A stretch of DNA of 64,000 nucleotides from Bartonella schoenbuchensis R1 (GCF_002022685.1 NZ_CP019789.1:1178001-1242000); one strand, 5' to 3'. Positions 1 through 10,374 are shown, counted from the first letter of the stretch. The notes: a model not told the origin generated them from the letters alone. Made by a program: numbers and translations.

Positions 1-340
1 ACATTTGTTACAATTAAGCCCTTACACCAAACAAAATACACAGTAAAACGTAGACAATATACGATACCTAGAAATACAACAGGTGATATTTCCCATGGTA
101 TATAATAGCCTGATAAAGATAAAACGAATCATCAAGCTATTTCAGTGTATTGATACAATCTCATAGTGCTAGCCCCCTGATTCAAAAAAATGCTTTTTTA
201 TAAAAAACGAATCCAACAATAAATTAACGATTTTCCTTAACAGATTCAGAATTAAGCATTTTTTAGCTTCGTGCATAATGTTGAAAAATTGGGGATTATT
301 TTTTTGAGAATACAATTTTTATACTAAAACTAATTTTAGT
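1..340. other. AT-rich stretch without a recognised gene
   Basis: No open reading frame with recognisable content, no tRNA and no strong hairpin followed by a T-run was seen. It lies downstream of the minus-strand ubiK gene, so it is probably the 3' flank of that transcript plus the edge of whatever lies left of the window. Confidence 0.5.
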
Positions 341-353
341 GTCCGTCACGGAC
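341..353 (-). terminator. short hairpin just after ubiK
   Basis: A 5-bp GC-rich inverted repeat (GTCCG, 3-nt loop, CGGAC) sits within two bases of the ubiK stop codon. It lacks a proper T-run on the minus strand, so it may only be a weak terminator or an mRNA-end stabiliser. Confidence 0.3.
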
Positions 354-354
354 T

Positions 355-594
355 CTATTTTTCTAAATCATCAAGACGTTTTGCCAAATCAGCGTTTTCC
401 GCACGCGCTTTAAGCACCATTTCCTTAACTACTTCAAATTCCTCACGTGAAACAAGATTAAGCTTATTGACTATCTTCTCAGCTTGCGAACGAAAAATTG
501 TTTCAGCTTCATGCCGTACACCTTGCGCAGCACCAGCTGCATCTGTCATTAATTTTGCTAATTCGTCAAGAATACGGTTGGGTCCATCATGCAT
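355..594 (-). CDS. ubiK: UbiK-family accessory factor (BMFP/DUF526)
   Basis: A 79-residue protein of the UbiK/YqiC family, small trimeric coiled-coil proteins that assist the ubiquinone-biosynthesis Ubi complex in proteobacteria and were earlier called BMFP or membrane fusogenic proteins. Residues about 1-30 form an amphipathic stretch rich in Ala and Gly; residues about 45-79 form a heptad-like helix (REEFEVVKEMVLKARAE...) ending in LDDLEK, the typical C-terminal coiled coil. Length matches the family. It is transcribed away from lgt, so the 595-814 gap is probably a divergent promoter region. The function is taken from the family. Confidence 0.85.
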   Translation of the reverse strand: MHDGPNRILDELAKLMTDAAGAAQGVRHEAETIFRSQAEKIVNKLNLVSREEFEVVKEMVLKARAENADLAKRLDDLEK

Positions 595-814
595 GAAATT
601 TTTCCTTAATTTTAGTCAATTATGTGTGCATTATAGTGCATTTTATAACATATAGATATTGTATTTGTTTCTTTTATAAAATCCATCGTAATTTTTCTAT
701 CCTCCCCTTACATCTATAAACAATAGCGATCTATTCTCTTCTTGCCTTGACCATCGTGTGTTCATCTGTCATGTTTTAACAACCTATAATTTCATAGATG
801 TAAAGCGCTTCCTG

Positions 815-1672
815 ATGAACGACTTTCCTTTTTGTCCTGCTATTAATTTCCCTACCTTTCTTGATCCTGTTATTATCCATTTAGGTCCCATAGCGCTACA
901 CTGGTATGGGCTTGGTTATGTTGTAGGCATTCTTTTTTCTTGGTGGTATGCGCAAAAATTATTGGCAAAAAAATTCTTGTGGCACGCAAACCAACCTCCC
1001 ATGGATCAACATAAAATAGGTGATTTTGTTATTTGGGCTACTATAGGTATTGTTGTTGGTGGTCGTTTAGGACAAGTGCTTGTGTGGGATCCTGCTTATT
1101 ATTTTAACCATCCAAGCGCCATTATTGCAGTGTGGACTGGAGGAATGTCTTTTCATGGCGGCCTTATTGGTACCACCATTGCAATGATCTGGTTTGCTCG
1201 TAAAAATAGCATTAACATTTGGGCAATGTTTGATACAATTGCTGTAGGTGCCCCCGTTGGTATCGGCATTGTGCGGGTGTGCAACTTCATTAACCAAGAA
1301 TTATGGGGTAATGTTACTACCGTTCCTTGGGCTATTTGCTTTAACTATGATCCCCAATATCTACCACGCCATCCAAGTCAACTTTATGAAGCGTTGATGG
1401 AAGGATTTCTTCTTTTCATCATATTGGCTATTGCTGTTTTTGCTTTTAAAGTATTAAAACGCCCTGGAACAGCAACTGGAATATTTATTTTAGGTTATGG
1501 AATAGCGCGTAGCATTTCAGAAATTTTTCGTGTTCCTCAAGAAGACCCAGAGTGGTTTTCTGCCCTCTTTTATTCCACTGGATTTACCTATGGAATGGCA
1601 TTATCTCTTCCTATGATTCTCTTTGGCTTTTATGCACTTCTTCAAGCTTTTAGAAATCATTCTATAAAATAA
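815..1672 (+). CDS. lgt: prolipoprotein diacylglyceryl transferase Lgt
   Basis: Inner-membrane enzyme that moves diacylglycerol from phosphatidylglycerol to the lipobox cysteine of prolipoproteins, the first step of lipoprotein maturation. The 285-residue product has multiple hydrophobic segments and Lgt signature stretches: [13 protein letters not shown] near residue 30, [15 protein letters not shown], then [11 protein letters not shown] with the conserved His-Gly-Gly. The frame is open from a GTG at 758, but the ATG at 815 starts the family-conserved N terminus ([13 protein letters not shown]), so I prefer it. The stop overlaps the ATG of midA (TAATG), indicating translational coupling. The L,D-transpeptidase at 6.6 kb is one likely lipoprotein client. 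Confidence 0.95.
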   Translation: MNDFPFCPAINFPTFLDPVIIHLGPIALHWYGLGYVVGILFSWWYAQKLLAKKFLWHANQPPMDQHKIGDFVIWATIGIVVGGRLGQVLVWDPAYYFNHPSAIIAVWTGGMSFHGGLIGTTIAMIWFARKNSINIWAMFDTIAVGAPVGIGIVRVCNFINQELWGNVTTVPWAICFNYDPQYLPRHPSQLYEALMEGFLLFIILAIAVFAFKVLKRPGTATGIFILGYGIARSISEIFRVPQEDPEWFSALFYSTGFTYGMALSLPMILFGFYALLQAFRNHSIK

Positions 1673-2759
1673 TGACTACTCTAAAAGAAAAATTAAAGAA
1701 ATTATTGCTGCCAATGGGCCAATAACTGTTAGTCAATATATGACATTAGCCCTCACAGACCCACAATTTGGCTATTACCAAACACAAGAGCCTTTTGGAT
1801 CTACGGGTGATTTCATTACCGCACCTGAAATAAGTCAATTATTTGGAGAGATGATTGGTATTTGGGTTTTTGCAAGCTGGAAAGCTCAAGGTAGCCCCAA
1901 TCCTTTCATTTTAGCTGAAATAGGTCCAGGACGTGGAACACTCATGGACGATGTTTTACGTACCATTCAAAAATTATGTAAAACAGCCTTCAATGCTGCT
2001 GAAATTTTTCTTGTTGAAATAAGCCAACGTCTTGCAACAGAACAAAAAAAACGTCTTTCCTCTTATCAAAAACATATTCATACTATTGAACATTTTAATC
2101 AAATACCTTCAGGACCTCTCTTTCTCATTGCTAATGAGCTCTTTGATGCGCTTCCTATCCACCAATATATCAAAATCAACGGAGAATGGAGAGAGCGTTG
2201 CATTACACTTGATCAAGATGGTCATTTTACCTTTATAGCTGGAGCGCATAAATTTTCTTCTGGTGACTTACCAGTCTATTGTGCTCAAATGCCTGACGGA
2301 ACAATTTGGGAATACGCTCCCTTACGTAACCAACTGATGCAACAAATTAGTAATCGCTTAATACAAGATAAAGGATCTGCTTTGCTCATTGATTATGGTG
2401 CTTCTGATTGTGCATTTGGGGATACATTGCAAGCTATTTCAAAACATAAATTCCGCGATGTTTTTGCCAACCCAGGTGAAAATGATTTAACATCACATGT
2501 TGATTTTTTTACTTTAAAAACAATAGCACTTCAAGAAGGCTGTTTTGCTGAAATTCTAGAACAAGGAGATTTTCTTGTAAAAATGGGAATTCTTGAACGT
2601 GCAAAACAGCTTAGCATTAATAAAGATACCTTGATCCAAAACAAAATCCGTCAAGATATTGAACGGCTTGTCAGCCCAGATCAAATGGGTAAACTTTTCA
2701 AAGTTCTCCATGTTAGTGATCAATCTACTACTATCTCTAACTTTTTTGACTTCCAATAA
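1672..2759 (+). CDS. midA: MidA/NDUFAF7-family SAM-dependent methyltransferase, N terminus frameshifted
   Basis: Class I SAM-dependent methyltransferase of the MidA/NDUFAF7 family; mitochondrial homologues methylate an arginine of the complex I subunit NDUFS2. The uninterrupted frame runs 1740-2759 (339 residues) and contains the glycine-rich SAM motif EIGPGRGTLMDDV and the family sequence LIANELFDALPIHQY. The natural start is the ATG at 1672 overlapping the lgt stop; it reads MTTLKEK and then goes out of frame at an A5 run (1688-1692). One more A gives MTTLKEKIKEIIAANGPI joined to the long frame, as in family members. Translation from the internal ATG at 1740 would lose about 23 residues. 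Followed closely by pgeF. Confidence 0.82.
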
Positions 2760-2828
2760 TGACAAAGAATTGACAAATACTGCTGTCTTGAACACCATTG
2801 CTTGTTCAAACAATTATGTGGAGCTTTC

Positions 2829-3620
2829 ATGAAGCCTGTCCTTAAGCCTATCCTTGCGAAAGATCTTCTTGCTTTACATAAACACGGGATAAAACATGGT
2901 TTTTTTACACGTCAAGGTGGAGTTTCACAAAACCTTTATCATAGCCTTAATGTCGGCCAAGGTTCAAATGATCATCCTAAACATATTATGCAAAATCGCA
3001 CATTAATCGCGAATTATTTTGATATTGAGATAAAAAATTTGATCACTGTCAATCAAGTACATTCTTGTGACGTAGTCGTAATTGATCAAGCTTTTATCGG
3101 TGAACGTCCTAAAGCTGACGCTCTTGTCACAACTAGTAAAGGTTTAGCAATCGGCATCCTTACAGCCGATTGTGGACCAGTTCTTTTTGCTGATCCGCAT
3201 GCAGGTGTTATCGGTGCTGCGCACGCTGGTTGGCGAGGAAGCTTGAATGGAATTTTGGAAAAAACAATTTTAGCTATGGAAGAACAAGGTGCCAAACGAA
3301 AATCAATAACAGCAGTGTTAGGACCTTGTATTGGTCCCCATCATTATGAGGTAACAAATGAATTTTATAACCAATTTATGAATCGCAGTAATCAATTTCA
3401 AAAATATTTTTTAAAAACAGATAAAAAAAACCATTTTCATTTTAATCTATGGACATTCATTATCGACCAATTAGAACAAGCAGGCCTCAATACTTCTTGT
3501 CTAAAACTTTGTACTTATCAAGATGAGCAACGCTTTTTTTCCTATCGTCGTGCAACACATCGTAATGAATCTGATTACGGGCGACAGATTTCTGCTATCA
3601 TGCTAGAAAATGACAAATAA
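2829..3620 (+). CDS. pgeF: peptidoglycan editing factor PgeF (laccase-domain, DUF152/YfiH)
   Basis: A 263-residue protein of the multicopper-oxidase-like PgeF family, which in E. coli hydrolyses wrongly incorporated L-Ser from UDP-MurNAc-Ser; older annotations say polyphenol oxidase. Metal-site residues are visible: His in VNQVHSCDVV, Cys in GILTADCGPVLFAD and His in GAAHAGWRGSLNG. The C-terminal CTYQDEQRFFSYRRA block, also conserved in the family, is present. The ATG at 2829 is preceded by GGAG and is preferred over an upstream TTG at 2802. Third gene of the lgt-midA-pgeF run, a common order in related bacteria. Confidence 0.9.
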   Translation: MKPVLKPILAKDLLALHKHGIKHGFFTRQGGVSQNLYHSLNVGQGSNDHPKHIMQNRTLIANYFDIEIKNLITVNQVHSCDVVVIDQAFIGERPKADALVTTSKGLAIGILTADCGPVLFADPHAGVIGAAHAGWRGSLNGILEKTILAMEEQGAKRKSITAVLGPCIGPHHYEVTNEFYNQFMNRSNQFQKYFLKTDKKNHFHFNLWTFIIDQLEQAGLNTSCLKLCTYQDEQRFFSYRRATHRNESDYGRQISAIMLENDK

Positions 3621-3913
3621 GTTTTTTACCTTAAAAACATATCATAACTACAAAATAAAATTTCTTATCCAAATGAAAAAAGGTACGCTCGATCATGTTT
3701 TGTTTGTTTAATGAAATAACTTATAAGTCCGTAAATTATGATAATTTAAAATCTTGTTTGTGAATACTTGATTTGTCATAACTAATAGCAAAATAATTCT
3801 TTTAACCCATGCTAGATAAAATTATAATGTTTTTGTAATTGTTCCTTTGCAATCTGATAATAAAAAGTTAAAAGCTGTATCAGATTCTATCATGATTATT
3901 CAGGGGTTCTATC

Positions 3914-4846
3914 ATGAAACTTTTCTGTGGCAATTCTAACCCACATCTTGCGAAAAATATTGCAAATTATTTAAACATCTCCCTAGGTGAAGCAACCGTC
4001 AAGCGTTTTGCTGATCAAGAGATTTTTGTAGAATTGCATGAAAATGTGCGCGGAGAAGATGTATTTGTGCTGCAATCAACCTCTTATCCAGCCAATGATC
4101 ATTTGATGGAATTACTCATCATGATTGATGCCCTGCATCGTTCTTCAGCACGTCGTATTACAGCTGTTATACCCTATTTTGGATATGCTCGCCAAGACCG
4201 CAAACCTGGACCACGCACCCCTATTTCTGCAAAACTTGTTGCCAACCTGATTACTCAAGCAGGTGCTCATCGCGTTTTAACATTAGATCTTCATGCAGGA
4301 CAGATCCAAGGTTTTTTTGATATTCCTACTGACAATCTCTATGCCGTTCCCGTTATTTCTCGTGATGTCAAAACGCGTTATTCTCTTGAAAATGTTATTG
4401 TTGTTTCACCCGATGTCGGTGGTGTGGTACGTGCACGCTCCTTAGCCAAGCGCTTAAACAGTTTACTTGCTATTGTTGATAAACGTCGTGAACGGCCAGG
4501 TGAATCAGAAGTAATGAACATTATCGGAAATGTAGCAGGAAAAGATTGCCTTCTACTAGATGATATTGTTGATTCAGGTGGCACTTTATGCAATGCAGCA
4601 AGCGCTCTTCTTAAGCATGGAGCAAATAGTGTTACTGCTTATATTACACATGGTGTTCTTTCTGGAAACGCTATTGAACGCATTACCAACTCAGAAATGA
4701 AAGAATTGGTCATTACTGATTCGATTATGCCAACAACAAAAATTGAACAAGCACATAATATACGTGTTTTGGCTATTGCTGACTTAATAGGAGAAGCGAT
4801 TGCAAGAACAGCAGCAGAACAGTCTGTTTCAAGCTTATTTGACTAA
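3914..4846 (+). CDS. prs: ribose-phosphate pyrophosphokinase (PRPP synthase)
   Basis: Makes phosphoribosyl pyrophosphate from ribose 5-phosphate and ATP, the precursor for purines, pyrimidines, His, Trp and NAD. The 310-residue length is typical of class I enzymes. Visible motifs are the ATP region [20 protein letters not shown], the flexible-loop/metal segment [31 protein letters not shown], and the PRPP-binding loop DDIVDSGGT. The ATG follows an AGGGG ribosome-binding site. It stands alone between two gaps of about 300 bp, so probably has its own promoter. Confidence 0.97.
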   Translation: MKLFCGNSNPHLAKNIANYLNISLGEATVKRFADQEIFVELHENVRGEDVFVLQSTSYPANDHLMELLIMIDALHRSSARRITAVIPYFGYARQDRKPGPRTPISAKLVANLITQAGAHRVLTLDLHAGQIQGFFDIPTDNLYAVPVISRDVKTRYSLENVIVVSPDVGGVVRARSLAKRLNSLLAIVDKRRERPGESEVMNIIGNVAGKDCLLLDDIVDSGGTLCNAASALLKHGANSVTAYITHGVLSGNAIERITNSEMKELVITDSIMPTTKIEQAHNIRVLAIADLIGEAIARTAAEQSVSSLFD

Positions 4847-5163
4847 AATAGTGCCTAGTTTTAAATTTCCTGATAGTTTTTTAAAATTGAAACCGGGAAA
4901 TATCTGAGGTGTTTACTATTAAATAAATACGGATAACGCAAAATTCACGCTTTTCCAAATAAAGCCAAAATTAGATAAATGGGTTTTCCTACAACTCTTG
5001 CATCTCTAAAGGGTTTGAATTATAGAATAAGCTTCTGCGTAGACACCCTTGGAGGCAACGCAGAATGGAGCTAATTGCTGCTTTGCAGTACATATCTTCA
5101 TATTCATGCAAAAACTGCTAGTTGTTTTTGATGAATCTCCAATCATGTAAGAAGGATTTAACC
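4847..5163. other. prs-rplY intergenic region, probable rplY leader
   Basis: No gene recognised. The stretch near 5040-5075 is GC-richer than its surroundings and contains a GGAGG-like sequence without an ORF. It precedes the ribosomal protein gene rplY and could be its promoter and leader, but I cannot name an element. Confidence 0.35.
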
Positions 5164-5778
5164 ATGAGCAAGAGTTATACTCTTAAGGCTGAAATACGCG
5201 AGCGGGTTGGTAAGGGGTCCTCCCGTGAACTTCGCCGCAACGGTCTTATTCCAGCAGTCATCTACGGTGACAAACAGCCCCCTTTGGCAATTGCAGTTTC
5301 TTATAAGGAAATTTTCTACAAAATTCATGCAGGTGGTTTTCGTACTACTGTTGCTACCATTGAAGTTGATAAAAAAAGAATTCAAGTTCTACCAAAGGAT
5401 TATCAACTTGATCCTGTCCGTGATTTTCCTCTGCACGTAGATTTTTTACGTGTTTCAGAGAAATCAGTTGTGCATGTGAACATTCCTGTACATTTCCTCA
5501 ATGAAGATACAGCACCAGGTATTAAACGAGGTGGTGTTCTAAACATTGTTCGCCATGAAATTGAATGTACTGCACCAGCAAATGCTATTCCTGAAGCAAT
5601 TAACATTGATCTTTCTAGTTATTCTATTGGTGACTCTATCCATATCTCAGCCGTGCAATTACCAAAAGGTGTAACTCCGGTTATTCAGGATCGAGACTTT
5701 ACCATTGCAACCATCGCAGCTCCTGCTGGTACAAATGTGAACGATAACTCCGAACAAGAGAGTGATGAAAATAATTAA
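5164..5778 (+). CDS. rplY: 50S ribosomal protein L25 / general stress protein Ctc
   Basis: A 204-residue long-form L25 (Ctc/TL5 type) that binds 5S rRNA in the large subunit. The N-terminal L25 domain (about 1-95) contains [15 protein letters not shown] sequence and the β-barrel core; the C-terminal TL5 domain (about 100-185) includes [13 protein letters not shown] and [12 protein letters not shown]. The tail is acidic and disordered-looking, ending [10 protein letters not shown]. The frame extends upstream to 5122, but the ATG at 5164 has AGAAGGA just before it. It is followed by a hairpin and then pth, the common rplY-pth pairing. Confidence 0.95.
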   Translation: MSKSYTLKAEIRERVGKGSSRELRRNGLIPAVIYGDKQPPLAIAVSYKEIFYKIHAGGFRTTVATIEVDKKRIQVLPKDYQLDPVRDFPLHVDFLRVSEKSVVHVNIPVHFLNEDTAPGIKRGGVLNIVRHEIECTAPANAIPEAINIDLSSYSIGDSIHISAVQLPKGVTPVIQDRDFTIATIAAPAGTNVNDNSEQESDENN

Positions 5779-5794
5779 AACTTTATAAATTTCA

Positions 5795-5819
5795 GTAGGT
5801 GGGGAGTTTTCCCACCTAC
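5795..5819 (+). terminator. hairpin between rplY and pth
   Basis: Perfect 9-bp inverted repeat GTAGGTGGG / CCCACCTAC with a 7-nt loop, 17 bases after the rplY stop. The following bases (acctatttt) are only moderately T-rich, so it may attenuate rather than fully stop transcription into pth. Confidence 0.5.
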
Positions 5820-5869
5820 ACCTATTTTGAAGTGTTTTGCTAATCATTTATACTTTATTGAAAGCGTAT

Positions 5870-6457
5870 ATGTTGCTCATTGCTGGTCTTGGCAACCCTG
5901 GTTTGTCCTACCAAAATAATCGTCATAATATTGGTTTCATGGCTGTTGATGCCATTCATAAGTCCTTTTCCTTTTCTCCATGGTCAAAAAAATTTCAAGC
6001 TGAAATTTCTAATGGTCTTATAAATGGTGAAAAAATTCTTCTTATTAAACCTCAAACTTTTATGAATTTATCTGGTCAAGCCATCAGCCAAACCTTGCGA
6101 TTTTATAAACTAGAATTAAATAATTTTATTGTTTTTTACGATGAATTAGATTTACCTCCTGGGAAAGTGCGCGTAAAAATTGGAGGAGGAAGTGGAGGAC
6201 ACAACGGCATAAAATCTATCGATAGCCATTGTGGTAATAACTACTGCCGTGTACGTTTGGGGATTGGACATCCTGGTTCCAAAGAATTGGTTCATCAGCA
6301 TGTTTTAGGAAACTTTACAAAATCTGATCAAGAATGGTTACCTACTTTATTAGATATAATCGCGGATAATATTGCTATTTTAATAAAGGGAGATGCTAAT
6401 CAATTCATGAACAAAATTTCATTGGTAATGGAGGAAAAAACTCGCGATAAAATATAA
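5870..6457 (+). CDS. pth: peptidyl-tRNA hydrolase
   Basis: Cleaves the ester bond of peptidyl-tRNAs released by stalled ribosomes, recycling tRNA. The 195-residue protein shows the catalytic-His motif [11 protein letters not shown], the segment [12 protein letters not shown], the Asp-containing [13 protein letters not shown], and [13 protein letters not shown]. The frame opens at 5837, but the ATG at 5870 starts the family-typical [11 protein letters not shown]. In many relatives ychF follows directly; here an inverted L,D-transpeptidase gene lies between. Confidence 0.96.
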   Translation: MLLIAGLGNPGLSYQNNRHNIGFMAVDAIHKSFSFSPWSKKFQAEISNGLINGEKILLIKPQTFMNLSGQAISQTLRFYKLELNNFIVFYDELDLPPGKVRVKIGGGSGGHNGIKSIDSHCGNNYCRVRLGIGHPGSKELVHQHVLGNFTKSDQEWLPTLLDIIADNIAILIKGDANQFMNKISLVMEEKTRDKI

Positions 6458-6633
6458 CCTCTTTTAAGTAGATGTAATAACGAATAATTTTTTAAAACCT
6501 TTACATATGATACACTCTCTTTAAGGAGAATATTAATATAAAATATTTATCAGATAAAACTGCTCAAACCTATATGGCCATTTGAAATTGCAAGAAGCCA
6601 TGTGATGAAAACTTATAATATATTTTACTATAG

Positions 6634-7293
6634 CTACAAAACCACCACACGTGAACCATTAGGAACACGGTCATAAAGATCAATAATATCTTGATTGAGC
6701 AAACGGATACACCCACTTGAAATAGCCTGGCCAATTGACCATTCTTCATATGAACCATGAATCCGGAAAAGCGTATCCTGACCATTTTTAAAGAGATATA
6801 ATGCCCGTGCACCTAATGGATTATCAGGCCCTGGCGGCATCCCTTTTCCTAAATGACCGTATCGTTCTGGTTCACGAGCCATCATCGCTGCAGTTGGAGC
6901 CCAAGACGGCCAGCGACGTTTATATTGTACAACTGCTTCACCTTTAAATTCTAAACCTTCTTTACCAACGCCAATGCCATAACGCATAGCTTTTCCATTT
7001 TCACCAACAAGATAAAGAAAGCACTCTTGAATATCTACAATCAGCGTACCAGCCGGATAAGAAGTATCGTAATCTACTTGTTTACGCAAAAATTTTGGAT
7101 CAATTTCCGCAAGATCAATTGCAGGTAATGAATAAGGCTCATTCGTTATAGGCCCATATAAAGCCCGTAATTCCTCTGGAATGACGCGAACTTGTTGAGA
7201 AGAAACAAAAGACTCACTTGGTTGATGTGTAGCGCAGCCAACCAATACCAGAGCAACAGCCATTAAAAAAGCACGACGAGACAACAATTCCAT
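6634..7293 (-). CDS. L,D-transpeptidase lipoprotein (YkuD domain)
   Basis: A 219-residue secreted lipoprotein. Residues 1-20 form a signal peptide with a lipobox (LVGC, Cys about 19), so Lgt would lipidate it. The YkuD domain (about 80-219) has the catalytic signature HGSYEEWSIG followed by SSGCIRLLNQD, with the His and nucleophilic Cys present. Family members cross-link peptidoglycan (3-3 bonds) or attach outer-membrane proteins to it in Rhizobiales. The transcript is divergent from ychF. The exact reaction is not predictable from the sequence. Confidence 0.92.
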   Translation of the reverse strand: MELLSRRAFLMAVALVLVGCATHQPSESFVSSQQVRVIPEELRALYGPITNEPYSLPAIDLAEIDPKFLRKQVDYDTSYPAGTLIVDIQECFLYLVGENGKAMRYGIGVGKEGLEFKGEAVVQYKRRWPSWAPTAAMMAREPERYGHLGKGMPPGPDNPLGARALYLFKNGQDTLFRIHGSYEEWSIGQAISSGCIRLLNQDIIDLYDRVPNGSRVVVL

Positions 7294-7598
7294 ATTCCCG
7301 CAATCATTTGATTTAATATAATTATTTAATTCTATAGTTTTCTATACTATAAAAAACTTAGCACACTGTTAACGTTAATCTATAATTTTATGATTATTAA
7401 AATAGGGAATGTTTAGGATTTGTCGATTAAAAAATGACAATTACTTGCTAAAATCGTCATAATTATTTCAGTTTATCTTTTTTATCACCACAAAAAGCTG
7501 AAGACTAGAACTCTTCTTCAAACATGCTATAAAAACGCCAATAAAGTATATCTTAGTCATTATAAATAAATCAAAAGTCTAATTAAGAGAGAGAACCT
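7294..7598. other. divergent promoter region between L,D-transpeptidase and ychF
   Basis: 305 bases, AT-rich, no gene. It must hold the promoters for both divergent genes. I see no unambiguous operator. Confidence 0.4.
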
Positions 7599-8702
7599 AT
7601 GGGTTTTAAATGTGGTATCGTCGGGCTGCCTAATGTCGGTAAATCAACCCTTTTTAACGCGTTAACAAAAACAGCTACAGCGCAAGCAGCTAACTATCCC
7701 TTTTGCACAATCGAGCCTAATACCGGTGAAGTTGCTGTGCCAGATCCACGAATGGAAAAAATCGCCTCTATTGTTGGTTCAAAAGAAATTATTCCTACAC
7801 GTATTAATTTTGTTGATATTGCAGGACTCGTCCGTGGAGCTTCAAAAGGTGAAGGTTTAGGCAATAAATTTTTAGCCAATATTCGTGAAGTCGATGCCAT
7901 TATCCATGTGCTACGGTGTTTTGAAAATGAAGACATTACCCATGTAGAAGGAAAGATTGATCCCGTTTCTGATGCTGTAACTGTCGATACAGAACTCATG
8001 CTTTCAGACCTTGAAAGTCTTGAACGACGAATTATACAAGTCCGTAAACGTGCAATCGGAAAAGACAAAGAAGCTTTGGCAATCCTCCCTACAATGGAAG
8101 CAGCATTAGAATTATTACAAAAAGGAGATCCTGTACGGTTATTACTTAAAAATATTTCCTCTGATGAACGACGTATTCTTCATGGTTTGAATCTTTTAAC
8201 CTCAAAGCCTGTGCTTTATGTTTGCAATGTCAGCGAAAATGAAATTGCTCATGGCAATGATTTTACTAAAGCGGTGGAGAAAATAGCTGCAGAGCAAAAT
8301 GCGCAAAGTATTATTATTTCTGTTTCCATTGAAGCTGAAATCGCTCAACTTTCTGATGAAGAAGCTATTGAATATCTCCAAGTCTTAGGATTATCTGAGC
8401 CTAGTTTGAATCGACTCATCCACGCTGGTTATCACCTGCTTGATTTAATTACTTATTTTACTTGTGGACCTAAGGAAACACGAGCTTGGACAATCACCCG
8501 GGGTACCAAAGCACCTCAAGCAGCGGGTGTCATTCACTCAGACTTTGAACGCGGCTTTATTCGTGCACAAACTATTAGCTATGAAGATTATATTACCTTA
8601 GGTGGGGAAAACGCAGCAAAAGAAGCAGGAAAAGCCCGTGATGAAGGTAAAGAATATATCGTACAAGATGGTGATGTTATGTTGTTTAAACACAATACTT
8701 AA
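7599..8702 (+). CDS. ychF: redox-regulated ATPase YchF (Obg-like)
   Basis: A 367-residue P-loop ATPase of the YchF/OLA1 family, linked to ribosome binding and oxidative-stress response. Residues 1-275 form the G domain: Walker A GLPNVGKST, switch/G3 DIAGLVRGASKGEGLGN, and an altered G4, NVSE in place of NKxD, which is the known reason this family prefers ATP. A TGS domain follows (about 278-361: TYFTCGPKETRAWTI...). The ATG is preceded by AGAGAGAG. Family-typical length. Confidence 0.96.
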   Translation: MGFKCGIVGLPNVGKSTLFNALTKTATAQAANYPFCTIEPNTGEVAVPDPRMEKIASIVGSKEIIPTRINFVDIAGLVRGASKGEGLGNKFLANIREVDAIIHVLRCFENEDITHVEGKIDPVSDAVTVDTELMLSDLESLERRIIQVRKRAIGKDKEALAILPTMEAALELLQKGDPVRLLLKNISSDERRILHGLNLLTSKPVLYVCNVSENEIAHGNDFTKAVEKIAAEQNAQSIIISVSIEAEIAQLSDEEAIEYLQVLGLSEPSLNRLIHAGYHLLDLITYFTCGPKETRAWTITRGTKAPQAAGVIHSDFERGFIRAQTISYEDYITLGGENAAKEAGKARDEGKEYIVQDGDVMLFKHNT

Positions 8703-8779
8703 ATATCATTACCTCTTTAATAACTTAAAACACTTTTTATATAAAACTGTTTCCATATTCTCAACGAGTACTATTTGAC

Positions 8780-8812
8780 AAAAACAGCCGCACTATAAGA
8801 GCGACTGTTTTA
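8780..8812. terminator. shared terminator between convergent ychF and PRC-barrel gene
   Basis: Inverted repeat AAAACAGCCGC / GCGACTGTTTT with one mismatch, A-rich on one side and T-rich on the other, placed between two convergent genes. This is the expected form of a bidirectional Rho-independent terminator. Confidence 0.6.
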
Positions 8813-8837
8813 TTCATTAAAGACATAAATACAAAAA

Positions 8838-9275
8838 CTAGCGTATCAAATAGTCTTTATATTTAAATTCTGGCATTTCTTTCAAAGCATTCTTTGTTAC
8901 ATTGACCATAAGCTTCCACTTACCATCATCAGCTTTCATCCGGACTTTTTCTGGAGAAACAACAACATAATGCTCACCCATACCTAAAAAACCGCCAACG
9001 CTAATAACAATCCCATCGATATTATTCTGACGTAAAATAATATCTTTTACCTCACCAATTTCTTCATCTTCTATATCGCATACATCTACACCAATAAAGT
9101 TTGAAGCAACGAAATTAGCTGTTGAAGGCGTAACATAACCTGCAACCATATCCGCCTTAACTCGTACAATACCTTCTGCCAAAATCTTTCCATTTTCAGA
9201 AGGCGATGAAAATTGGGCATAAGCACTAGAAACCATTAAAATTGACGCAAGAGCAGTGATAGCAATTTTTTTCAT
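8838..9275 (-). CDS. exported PRC-barrel domain protein
   Basis: A 145-residue protein with a cleavable Sec signal peptide (residues 1-20, ending SSAYA-QF). The mature part contains a PRC-barrel fold from about residue 45: FIGVDVCDIEDEEIGEVKDIILRQ, then IVISVGGFLGMGEHYVVV, the usual pattern of envelope PRC-barrel proteins in Rhizobiales. No catalytic residues are expected, and the role is unknown (envelope or stress-related in some relatives). The promoter region lies in the gap above 9275. Confidence 0.85.
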   Translation of the reverse strand: MKKIAITALASILMVSSAYAQFSSPSENGKILAEGIVRVKADMVAGYVTPSTANFVASNFIGVDVCDIEDEEIGEVKDIILRQNNIDGIVISVGGFLGMGEHYVVVSPEKVRMKADDGKWKLMVNVTKNALKEMPEFKYKDYLIR

Positions 9276-9851
9276 TTTACATTCTCCATTTTTATTTTAC
9301 ATGCTCTCAATGCACGATAATTTGATTTGTTCCCTATGGGCTTTAAGATTGGCTTGTTCTATTTTTATGTGTTCCTTCAATTATGCGGTTTCTTTTTGAA
9401 AATTTTTATCTCAATCATGCTAAACTTAGCTTTTATAAGGTAAACAGCACCTAAAATATTGAAAAGTAAAATAATATGAGAACTGGTTATCTTAAGAAGA
9501 TCTACTTATGGATTATCAGCTCAAATTTTAAAATAGAGATATTATGTATGGATAATGTTTCGTTGTTTCTAAAATTCTACTTTAAAAAGAAATACCCAAG
9601 CATTTATCAAAGAAATGTATTTTCAATCAGTTGGATATACGTAATACCTTTATACTCTTTGAAACATAAATTTTATTGATTATATTAAGGATATACACTC
9701 TCTCTACTTATTGTATATAGATAAAAGCCCGTGTAAATAACCCTCTCTAAAATTTAGAACAAATAGTTATTAAATAAAAAAACAACGCTTCTATGAATAT
9801 ATTTCTATGAAGAGTTGTATAAATCTTCTACAGAGAAATATGTAAAACCAT
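9276..9851. other. 576-base gap without a supported gene
   Basis: One 67-codon frame (9476-9679) exists but has very AT-biased composition, no ribosome-binding site and no recognisable family. I see no hairpin-T-run or tRNA. The ends should hold promoters of the PRC-barrel gene (-) and trmL (+). Confidence 0.45.
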
Positions 9852-10340
9852 ATGGAACAGCGTATGCCACTTCACATTGCTCTTTTTCAACCGGATATTG
9901 CTGGTAATACTGGAACAATTTTACGCCTTAGTGCCTGTCTTGGCGTACACGTACATATTATTGAACCAGCAGGTTTTAATTTATCAGACCGTAACCTTAA
10001 ACGAGCAGGTATGGATTATCTTGAACATGCCTTGTTGGAACGTCACATTGATTGGCAACATTTTATTGAAACTATGAGGCATTTTAACCGCCGTCTTTTG
10101 CTTTTGAGCACAAAAGCAAAAACATGTTATACAGATATACGCTACCAAAAAAATGATGTTTTACTTTTTGGCCGTGAATCAGCAGGTGTTCCTAATTACG
10201 TCTATGAAGCAGTTGATCATACATTAACAATTCCTATGCAACCACACGCACGCTCTTTAAATCTCGCAATGAGTGTAGCCATAACAACCGGTGAAGCTCT
10301 TCGCCAAATTGGTTACAATGAGATAGAAAATGTCTCATGA
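9852..10340 (+). CDS. trmL: tRNA (cytidine(34)-2'-O)-methyltransferase TrmL
   Basis: SPOUT-class methyltransferase that 2'-O-methylates the wobble nucleotide of tRNA-Leu isoacceptors. It is 162 residues from ATG 9852, or 158 from ATG 9864; family members usually begin like the second (MPLHIALFQPDIAGN). SPOUT knot motifs are visible: NTGTILRLSACLG, LLFGRESAGVPN and MQPHARSLNLAMSVAI. Stand-alone gene, convergent with the CCA-adding enzyme. One predicted substrate type, tRNA-Leu, is encoded at 60054. Confidence 0.93.
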   Translation: MEQRMPLHIALFQPDIAGNTGTILRLSACLGVHVHIIEPAGFNLSDRNLKRAGMDYLEHALLERHIDWQHFIETMRHFNRRLLLLSTKAKTCYTDIRYQKNDVLLFGRESAGVPNYVYEAVDHTLTIPMQPHARSLNLAMSVAITTGEALRQIGYNEIENVS

Positions 10341-10374
10341 AAAAAGAAGCAGAGAGTTGCTCATAAAAACTTAG

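Noticed and set aside
9476..9679. 67-codon plus-strand frame
   Set aside because: Extreme AT-driven composition (Phe, Ile, Lys, Tyr), no ribosome-binding site and no recognisable family; expected by chance in this sequence.
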